In this document: positions 56,742-64,000 of the stretch, one piece after another | Numbering within the stretch: position 1 is the stretch's first letter | Layout: each line of letters opens with the position of its first letter | Origin: Agrocybe praecox | Taxonomy: Eukaryota > Basidiomycota > Agaricomycetes > Agaricales > Agrocybaceae | Assembly (NCBI GenBank): GCA_964017145.1 | Contig: OZ024843.1 | Location: 1,975,001-2,039,000, forward strand | DNA length: 64,000 nt | Direction: 5' to 3' | Notes under the pieces: generated by a model | Seen by the model: only the letters and a program-made list of their open reading frames with translations | Told to the model about the DNA's origin: nothing | The model's database searches: none | Program-made: the position numbers and the translations under genes

Positions 56742-58478
56742 TCAGTGACTGGCATCTAATGGTCTGGCGACCTCGCTGATTTCTTCCGACTCCTCGTTGT
56801 CTCTCGAGAAAATTCTTTGGCGGAATTCTCCAGTTTCCAGAGCATCCATTGATGGAGTGTTGACCTGTGTGCTGGATGCGAAGGGTGCGGCGATATTAGA
56901 AGTTTCGCTTGTTATGTCTTCATGGCTTTCCCCTCCTGAATCTGGAGTGTCTAAAAACTATGACATGATGAGCGATATTCAAGGAAAGCCCAAACTTGTC
57001 GCGACAATAATACCTCAGCTGTAGAAGTTGCTGACTGCTTCCTTTCGCTGATTGCGCGTAAGGTTGCTTGATCCCAATCCCAGTTACTGAGAGAAGTTCG
57101 TCCAAACTCGTGTGATTGCATGTCAAGGCGTAGGTTTTGGCGTGAGTTGAGTGTTCGCAACATTCCGAAAGTATAGAATTTTCCTGTCATTAGAACGAAA
57201 AACAAAACGAGGTGATCTCCTACTCTCTAAATAAATAGGTTTCAGAGGCGATCAGCATATTCTATGTGATCTCTTACCGGGGCAGCGTGGTACAGCCCTA
57301 CAGCAATGATCATGCATATAGAAGGAAGAACGGCCGATTCCCAAGTGATATGTATAACCTTGACCACGGTCTTGTCCACTTCACGCAATCCCGTTTTCGA
57401 ATGCCAAAGGGACACCATCACTATACATAGCAATTTGGAGTTGAGGAAAACATTATACATTTGAAACGTGGGAACGCACGCAATATTGTCACCGTCATTT
57501 CGAGAACTAACCATTTCGGGTTTGAATCAATGGTTAAATGAATGGGCGTCTATTTTAAGGTGTGGGATGAGTAACGTATACATACCCAAAGATCCAAAAA
57601 TCCAGAAAGAAAAGGCAATGATGGTCTATAGTAGTTTTTTAGTCAGATTGAAAGATAGTAAAAAGTTCTAACTGTACCGATGGTAAGATGAAACGACTGG
57701 CAGACAAGGTCTTTCGCAAGCAAAATATAAATCAAGAGTCACTCTGAAGGTCGCTCCATTGCCCTTACATCATCCGTTCCTTCAAGACTGCGGAAGGCAA
57801 GACCCATGGCCACGGCCTGAGAGGCTCTGCGGTTAGCCGACTTTGCTGGATATACGAATACGACTTGGCAAACGAACGAGGTACAAGTTCGCTGCCATAA
57901 TCACCACCGAAAGGACAGTTAGGGGTGCGAAAACCCATTTATTTTTATCCATCATCTTCGGCATTCCATGTCAGATTTCCATAGTTTGTTACTGGGAAAC
58001 AAAACATACTAACCTTCCATGACCTCTTTATGTAGAAACTTTCACACATCCAGCAGATGCAGCCGTTGAGGAATAGATCTGACCATTCAATTTGGCTTGT
58101 AGACTGCGGGTTTTAAGTTTTGAAACATCAGAAAGGAAGTCGGCAAACGGCGATGTGCGGGAAGAGCTTGCTTACCCATTTCCGGCGTAGAATTAATGTC
58201 CTCCATACTTTGTAGTCTTCCAGCATTGTCTGAAGACTGGGTCAAGGGTATTGGTCACTCACGATGGAATAGCAAGGGACAGCAATATGCGCCTACACCG
58301 AGAGACATATCACCGAGATCACAAAAGCCCTCTTTTTACGCGAATCGTCGCGGTAATCCAACAGATACTTGAACGCCTGATTTACGATTGTTCCTAGAAG
58401 GAACGATTGGAGAAGTCCATCAAGTAGAATTGGCCCAGGCAGGCTTTCAGAAGGTTTTCCTGGGATCTCGTTGTTCAT
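56742..58478 (-). CDS. Multi-pass membrane protein of the mushroom DUF6534-like type
   Basis: The start exon MNNEIPGKPSESLPGPILLDGLLQSFLLGTIVNQAFKYLLDYRDD resembles the N-terminus of a very large agaricomycete membrane family (GP..LG..L...LFG....Q...Y). Many short exons follow: DYKVWRTLILRRKW, WSDLFLNGCICWMCESFYIK, KNKWVFAPLTVLSVVIMAANLYL, TIIAFSFWIFGSLGMY, VDKTVVKVIHITWESAVLPSICMIIAVGLYHAAP and FFVLMTGKFYTFGMLRTLNSRQNLR. After a final intron the cytoplasmic tail reads FLDTPDSGGESHED...EVARPLDASH. The WESAxLP and KxYxxxMLxxLNSR blocks match the DUF6534 C-terminus as I recall it. Exons between 57700 and 57950 are poorly resolved. Function unknown. Confidence 0.7.
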
Positions 58479-58773
58479 CGAAGTTAATAGAGAAAGGTAC
58501 CTGAATTACTTTCTGGCTGTTCGTATCATTTCGACGGAATAAAGGCTGACTCAGTCAAAACCTCAAACAAGATATTGGACGAGCCTGACTGTTGGCCAAA
58601 AATAAGCGTTCCCAAAAAGACCAATATTATTAGTGTACTGAACAGCAAGATAATAAGATACCAATTACTATGGAACACGCTCCAAGATAACGAGGTATAG
58701 GTATAGTGTAGCGTAACATAATATACAATATGATAATGAAATGTCGAAGTTGCTTGCCAATCGAGTGCGTGCC

Positions 58774-61011
58774 CTATTCATCCACGCCTTTGCGCAACAT
58801 TTCCCAAGCTTCATTATGCTCATGAACACAATGTTTTTCAAGCTGTTCGTCGGTACAATTGACGAAAGGTTCCGTGGGTTGCTCTTGTATACCTTGTTCG
58901 TGACGGTGTCTGTAGCATATTAAGCGCTCGCCGAGCCAAGTATAAATAAAACTGCTTACACGCAGAGTTTGCATATTAGCTTCCCATCACCCACATCTTC
59001 AAAGATCGCTGGGAAACAGTCCTTTGGTAGCAGAAGACCGTCGGGTCCAAGTTCAAACATTTCGTCGTCGTCGACATCATCGTTGTCGTCATTCTCTTTA
59101 ACGTCAACCGGTGGAACCTGGTTATCCATTGCAGGAGCACTGAGATCAGGCTCTATTTTAGGTTGCACGTTATCGGGTGTATTGGTCTGCCCCCTCATGG
59201 GGGAGTCAGAAGTAAATGCCGGAGGCGGAGCAAGCGCTTGAAGCCGCTCGAACAAGCCTTCACCAGTTTGCATTATATTCGACTGCGAAGCCAACTGTTG
59301 TTGGTTTTGGGATGGTTGATGTGCAGGAATAGATGCAGGAATAGCCACTTGAGGGGGGGAAACGAGGGGCTGAGTATTCGCAAGCTGGTCGGTGGGGTAA
59401 AATACTGGGTGCTGGGGAGAAAAAATAGGTTTCGAAGGTTGGGGAGCAATAAGGGTTGACTGTGGTTGCATTGGAGGGGGAGCCTGTATATATGTATCAT
59501 TAGGCGCAATGGTACCAGGCGGATTGGCTCGTTCAAGCTGGGCTGGTGAGGGTAGGCCATATCCTTCCGTGTTTCGAGGCGAACCAAGAGGTGACGGTGA
59601 TGCATATAGAGGAGGTCGGGAAGCGAGGATAGCGGACGCGCTCATAGGTGCCGGCTGTGCGTTTGCCGGGGGAGGTTGGTTCATGCTGGTATTTATGGTC
59701 GGCAAAGGCATCGAATTTGTTCGAGATGTGGGTCTGCTAGCTGGCTTCGACTGTAGCATTGTTTGGATGGGTGGACCAGTATTCATAGAGACCGGATGAC
59801 CTGCATATGGATGGTACGCGCCCGGATGAGAAACACGTCTAGTTAAATTCTGGTGTTGCGGGAACCCATTAACAAAATGTTGCTCTTGATTGGGTGGTGC
59901 ATTCTGGTGTACAAAGTGAGAATTTTGTTGCGGATGGAAATTTTGTGGCTATCAAACAGTTAACATCTATCCTTTACTCGTAATAGCGCAGAGCATACCG
60001 GAGGTCCAGAGTTGATGGCAATATATTGAGGTGGGCCGGCTACCACAGGAGGGGGGGACTAGTGGGCATCTCAGTATAACTTACTACCATTTTATATTAA
60101 TAACATACTATTTGCTGGTTGTAGGAGTTGGACAACGTTGGAGGGCCTGGTGAAGATATTGTTATAACCTTTATAACGTTTTGAAATTCAGCTGTACTTA
60201 GACAATTACTCACTGACTATGTTCAAAGAGGATCTTCGCGACGGAGGGTTAGAAACGGACGCTCGGACGTTTGACCGAATGGGCATAGATGGATGCCCTT
60301 GACCTGGAATAGAGGGCGTGTGGGATGGGGAAATAGAACTAGCATTACGTCCTTGATTGTCTTGTCTGACTTGTCCTGATGGCACCATCGACATCCCCGG
60401 AGACATTCTTTGAGCACTCCCGTTTTGTTGGTTTTGCATCTTCAATGCATGGATTTCCGAAGTGAGGTGATGGACCTGGTTGTATGCAAGGCTGTAGCTC
60501 TGAACAAGCCCATCGTATTTCTTCGACAATTCGACGTGAAGTAAACCCATCTGCGCTTTCTCTTCTTTCAACCGTTGATTTTCAAGCTCCAGGTTTGTAA
60601 TATGGTTGATTCTCTCTGAGTCCCCGAGAGATATGTTGCTCATAGCCACTTGGTTGTGCTTCAGAATGTTCACGAGCCTTTGATTGTCCTGAAAAAGTTT
60701 GACATTCTCCTCCTGCCACTTTGTATTTTGTTTTTCCAGTTCCTTTAGCTTCATCCACATGCCGGGATAGTACCCAAGCTCCGACAGACACCCATTGGCA
60801 GTATTGGATAAGATTTCTACTATGCGTTCGCGGGTGGCATTGTGGTTGAAGCCCTGATCTTGCTGGGGCACCTGCTGTTGGGGCTCATCGCGTCTGCGCA
60901 AAAATACTTCCATCAGAGAACAAGGGGGGTAAAAGGAAAGAGACTGACTGACTTTCTCTTTTCACCTTGTCGAGCAAGATTTTCAATCGTTGAAGGTGTT
61001 GTAGTACTCAT
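58774..61011 (-). CDS. Coiled-coil and Pro/Gln-rich protein with C-terminal Cys/His motif (unknown)
   Basis: Begins MSTTTPSTIENLARQGEK, followed by an intron and a Gln-rich patch (RRDEPQQQVPQQDQG). A coiled coil runs from MWMKLKELEKQNTKWQEENVKLFQDNQRLVNILKHNQ through NHITNLELENQRLKEEKAQM. A long Pro/Ser/Gln/Asn-rich low-complexity region follows. Near the C-terminus lies an acidic stretch (VKENDDNDDVDDDEMFELGPDGLLLPKDCFP), then GKLICKLC and, over an intron, VHRHEQGIQEQ...CTDEQLEKHCVHEHNEAWEML. CxxC plus HxxxH-type spacing suggests a small zinc-binding module. The layout resembles a transcriptional co-regulator or chromatin scaffold, which is inference only. I recognise no named family. Confidence 0.75.
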
Positions 61012-61738
61012 GTTTTCTGCATGGTCATGGAACGTGTAATAGTAAAAATGAACAGAAAATGAGCATATGTAAGCAGGCTGCTTTGCAGCATGTCTCGGTA
61101 TTGGTCGGCCCAGAATCCAGATCCGAAAAAAGACCGTCACCACCTTTTCATTGCACAATTAATGCAGGCAGGCGCCCATAGCGACTGACGACCCCCATCA
61201 TGGGCTTTATTCACCGTCTAATATCGCTACATTATGGACCGGTTGCAAAATAAAAATAACTGTTTCGCCTATGAGACCACTATCGGCCTCCTACCCTTTG
61301 AAACCAGCGCGCAAAAAGAATGAAACCTCGTGGGTGATAACCTGACACACCAAAGATGAGCAGCATATGAAGAAGCATGCAGTTGAATCTAAAATGATGT
61401 ATGTAGAACGTCCCTTGAATCAAAATTATGCACGACAATTGCGTGCAAAAGGAGAGTATTACAGTAAATATCTGATCTGTAGTCCGTGGGTGTGGTATCC
61501 AAAAGCATGTTCTCCGCGTCAGGACATTGAATTGGTCTCCATGATTGGCGTGATATTGTTCCACTGGTGGGAAGACACCATTCTCCATCGCGAATGTGCA
61601 CCCACGATAAGAAGGGAATTGTTCTCGGTCCTCTATTTTTGTCCCGAAAGAGGCGGTGTCGGAAGACCGAAGAGGGCTGTAGCTGCGGAGTGTGGTGGAT
61701 AAACCCAAAAATTGGTTAAAAAAAGTTGATAGTGATGA
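61012..61738. other. Intergenic stretch, no gene supported
   Basis: 727 bp between two minus-strand genes. Overlapping open frames on both strands (about 61280-61708) lack recognisable content or a consistent exon structure. It should contain the promoter of the coiled-coil gene and the 3' UTR of the next. Confidence 0.45.
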
Positions 61739-62501
61739 CTATCCGCTTGGCAGAGAGGGTGTAAATTCTGCAGGACGGTGCGCAGTAGGCCCCGAAGAAG
61801 GTAATGGCCTCTGGGACATGGGTGGAGAAGGTGGAGGACTGTAAGTGGTAAGAGGAGCATATTCTGTACGAGGTGTGACCCTCATAAGTGAAGGAGCCAA
61901 ATCATCATAGGATGGGGGACGGGGAAAATACGGAGGGGCAGGTTCGCGTAAAGAAGGACGGCGTAGAATTGCGGGATTGCGTTCAATTTCCTCGAGTTCT
62001 CGCTGGAGTTGATGTCTATGTAATATATCGGCAATCCTGTCTCGCCTCGGAGTCTTCCTATAGTTGTTGCAACAGCGAAGGAGGAAAAATGCGATAACCA
62101 ACCCGACGAGGCCACCGAGCACTTCAAAAACAATGGCTATGGTACTCTGGTTTGAGTTTTCTGGACTAGGTTGATGGAATATGTTACTCGGACGCGGATG
62201 AGTTATAGGCCTTGGATGGGTGGCCGTGGAAAAATCAGGTGGTATGATTGCGATAGAATGAGAACGACTAGGGGTGGGTAGAACATGGGGACGATTCTTG
62301 GTAGAAAAAGGCCTATGTGATGTCGAACCATTAAAGGCATGAGAAGAAGTCGAGGACGTAGGGGATAAAGAGGTGGGCGTTTGGGACGACGAAGAGGAGG
62401 GTGGAGCGGCGGAAACACTGGAGGGAAAGGTCAAGGAGAGAATGAAAAGAATAAAGAAAGACTTACAAGACGAAGAAAAGGAAGAAAAGGCCGAATAACA
62501 T
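61739..62501 (-). CDS. Single-pass membrane protein with Ser/Thr/Pro ectodomain and Pro-rich cytoplasmic tail
   Basis: I chose the ATG at 62501 because splicing a 48-nt intron (GTAAGT...CTCCAG) gives a clean signal peptide, MLFGLFFLFFVFVSAAPP, followed by Ser/Thr/Pro-rich sequence. Reading the intron through gives a longer, less plausible N-terminus. One membrane span (STIAIVFEVLGGLVGLVIAFFLL) is followed by RCCNNYRKTPRRDRIADILHRHQLQRELEEIE and a Pro-rich tail with PPYFPRPPSYDDLAP, which contains PPSY, a PPxY-type motif that could bind WW-domain (Rsp5-like) ligases. The type is common in basidiomycetes (sensor or mucin-like). No function is known. Divergent from RIB1, 226 bp between starts. 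Confidence 0.8.
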
Positions 62502-62727
62502 TGAGATGAATGAATGAATAATGAGGAGGCTACGATTCCATGGTTATGAGTAAGAACAGAAAAACGCCCGCGTAAGTATATGTTTGTAACTGGTAACTGT
62601 AAGAGCTTAATCAATTCTCTTGCTGATCATGACGGGATTATCTAATACATTTACCCGGCCACCCGGCATCTGAATAAGCCGCTGCTTATAATGAGTCCTC
62701 TCTTTCCATCTCTTTCGTTAGACATAC

Positions 62728-64000
62728 ATGACTCTTATTTCTCTCCAAGACGACATTCTACTCGACGTCCTTACTGGTCCTGAGCCTCAAAAGGCAAAGA
62801 CCGCTTTTGCCAGACGCGATGCCGCACTCGACCCTCTTCTCATAGCTGCCGCCGCCGCCTCGGGCCCCCATGTAACCAGGAATCACTACCACCATGATTT
62901 TTTCCCCGGTGTCATGTTGCCTCAGGCAGAAGGTGCATGGGATTGGACAAAATTTACTGGCGAAGACCTCTCTTCCAAAGCAGGCCGCAAACATTTGGCC
63001 TATGTGAGCCGTCAGGCTCCCCGCAGACAACGTCTAAACACCTTGGAGGAAGGCAAGGAAAACGACCATCCCCGTGAGATCGATATGCTAAAGTCGGCAG
63101 AAAATCTCCCACTCCCTCCCAAGAAACGTCGGTCTTCCCTCACATCTTTCCCCACAACGTTAGAAAATAAACCACGGTCCAATAAATCCCATCATGTATC
63201 CGAATCCACCTCGTCTCCCGTCAATCAATCCCCAGCACTCCAAGTTAAATGCATGGCTCGCACCCGTATACCCACTCCTCATGGTCCTGCTTTCCTACAT
63301 TTATACCACAATAACCGTGATTCGAAAGAACATCTCGCCATTGTTATTGATCCAGCACAACTGACTGAACCCCCTGAAGTGCCCGACTTACCGCCAATTC
63401 GTTCGTCTTCTCTTGAAGCTGTCTGGAGTGAAAATGAGACAGAAATGGAACGAATAACTAGGGGCGCTTATGTCGGCCGACTCTCTTCTCACTCGCAGCA
63501 TGCGTCAAATCCCTCACTTCACGGTTTAACTTCCGGTGATCTCGCAGACACCGAGTCAATTCCGCAACCACTGATCCGTATCCATTCGGAATGTTTCACT
63601 GGAGAGACCATCGGAAGCATGCGTTGTGATTGCGGTGAACAACTCGATGAAGCCATTCGACAAATATCTCAACCTATAGTCCTTCCACCTACTTCATCGC
63701 GTCCTCACGAGAAAACGATACCTGGTCGCGGGGCTGTGATCTATCTCCGTCAAGAGGGGCGTGGAATTGGTCTTCTCTCCAAAATCCGCGCCTACAATTT
63801 ACAAGATATAGGGCACGACACAGTTACTGCTAACTTGATGCTCGGGCATAAGGCGGATGAGAGAGGGTATGAGATTGCTGCTGTAATACTTCGCGACCTT
63901 GGTCTCGGCGACGGTCCCAATTCAATATCGCGCGGAGTCCGGGTTTTGACAAACAATCCAGACAAGGTTGCGGCATTGAAAAAGGAAGGGATAGCAGTGA
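62728..64000 (+). CDS. RIB1: GTP cyclohydrolase II, RIB1 (full N-terminus, 3' end beyond window)
   Basis: The first enzyme of riboflavin synthesis. The frame is open from ATG 62728 (MTLISLQDDILLDVLTGPEP) to the window end with no intron. The N-terminal 180 residues or so are a fungal extension (GRKHLAYVSRQAPRRQRLN, LPLPPKKRRSSLTSFP). The catalytic domain starts RTRIPTPHGPAFLHLYHNN, with IRIHSECFTGETIGSMRCDCGEQLDEAI (three zinc Cys), GRGAVIYLRQEGRGIGLLSKIRAYNLQD (catalytic Arg region), GHDTVTANLMLGHKADERGYEIAAVILRDLG and RVLTNNPDKVAALKKEGIAV at the cut. From about 63091 on it is nearly identical to the inverted copy at 36224-37339. This copy has the N-terminus and is likely the parent. Confidence 0.94.
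   Translation, partial: MTLISLQDDILLDVLTGPEPQKAKTAFARRDAALDPLLIAAAAASGPHVTRNHYHHDFFPGVMLPQAEGAWDWTKFTGEDLSSKAGRKHLAYVSRQAPRRQRLNTLEEGKENDHPREIDMLKSAENLPLPPKKRRSSLTSFPTTLENKPRSNKSHHVSESTSSPVNQSPALQVKCMARTRIPTPHGPAFLHLYHNNRDSKEHLAIVIDPAQLTEPPEVPDLPPIRSSSLEAVWSENETEMERITRGAYVGRLSSHSQHASNPSLHGLTSGDLADTESIPQPLIRIHSECFTGETIGSMRCDCGEQLDEAIRQISQPIVLPPTSSRPHEKTIPGRGAVIYLRQEGRGIGLLSKIRAYNLQDIGHDTVTANLMLGHKADERGYEIAAVILRDLGLGDGPNSISRGVRVLTNNPDKVAALKKEGIAV

Noticed and set aside
61280..61708. Open frames on both strands between the coiled-coil and membrane genes
   Set aside because: Mutually overlapping, without motifs or splice logic.
62502..62614. Longer N-terminus (start 62614) for the single-pass membrane protein
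   Set aside because: The spliced form starting at 62501 gives a clean signal peptide with good GTAAGT and CTCCAG sites; the unspliced form does not.

Overview
The window is from the nuclear genome of a basidiomycete fungus, most likely an agaricomycete. Introns are dense, mostly 48-65 nt and bounded by GT/AG. The conserved proteins are fungal, and some families (a DUF6534-like membrane protein, Ser/Pro-rich single-pass membrane proteins, F-box/LRR-like remnants) are typical of mushrooms. I rebuilt exon structures by eye from splice signals and protein-family conservation. Single exon edges may be off where I say so.

Layout. 1-6 kb: 3' part of the RNA polymerase I largest subunit gene. 6-10.4 kb: a KEN-box SP/TP-rich protein, LCL2, a GPI-anchored PEBP-like protein and SF3B6. 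10.4-12.4 kb: about 2 kb with no gene I can support. 12.4-16 kb: head-to-head eIF4A-III (FAL1) and SF3A3. With SF3B6, three splicing or exon-junction genes lie within about 6 kb. 16-23 kb: a synaptojanin-like SAC/5-phosphatase, an SVP26/TEX261 cargo receptor and ESCRT-III DID2. 23-34.6 kb: a low-complexity gene whose 3' end is tandemly duplicated, a serine/homoserine O-acyltransferase, a probable mitochondrial protein, ESCRT-III VPS60 and an aldehyde dehydrogenase.

34.6-38.2 kb is a rearranged mosaic. It holds two copies of a 167-bp repeat, two broken copies of an LRR/F-box-like gene, a 194-bp element with terminal inverted repeats, and an N-truncated second copy of the GTP cyclohydrolase II gene (RIB1). 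The full-length RIB1 begins at the far right of the window (62728 onward, cut by the end).

38.5-64 kb: RCC1 (Ran GEF), a 2-oxoglutarate/Fe(II) oxygenase, a membrane protein with two internal repeats, a MATH-like/BTB protein, a membrane-anchored spermidine-synthase-like protein, a divergent pair of M28B (glutamate carboxypeptidase II-like) peptidases, a DUF6534-like membrane protein, a coiled-coil protein with a C-terminal Cys/His motif, a single-pass membrane protein, and RIB1.

Most of the window is ordinary housekeeping sequence. The observations most worth checking are three consecutive microexons (14, 18 and 21 nt) encoding the Pol I active-site motif, two GC-AG introns, three uORFs ending on or just before main start codons, and the RIB1 duplication with its borrowed upstream sequence. 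I found no CRISPR array, rRNA, convincing tRNA or intact transposase.
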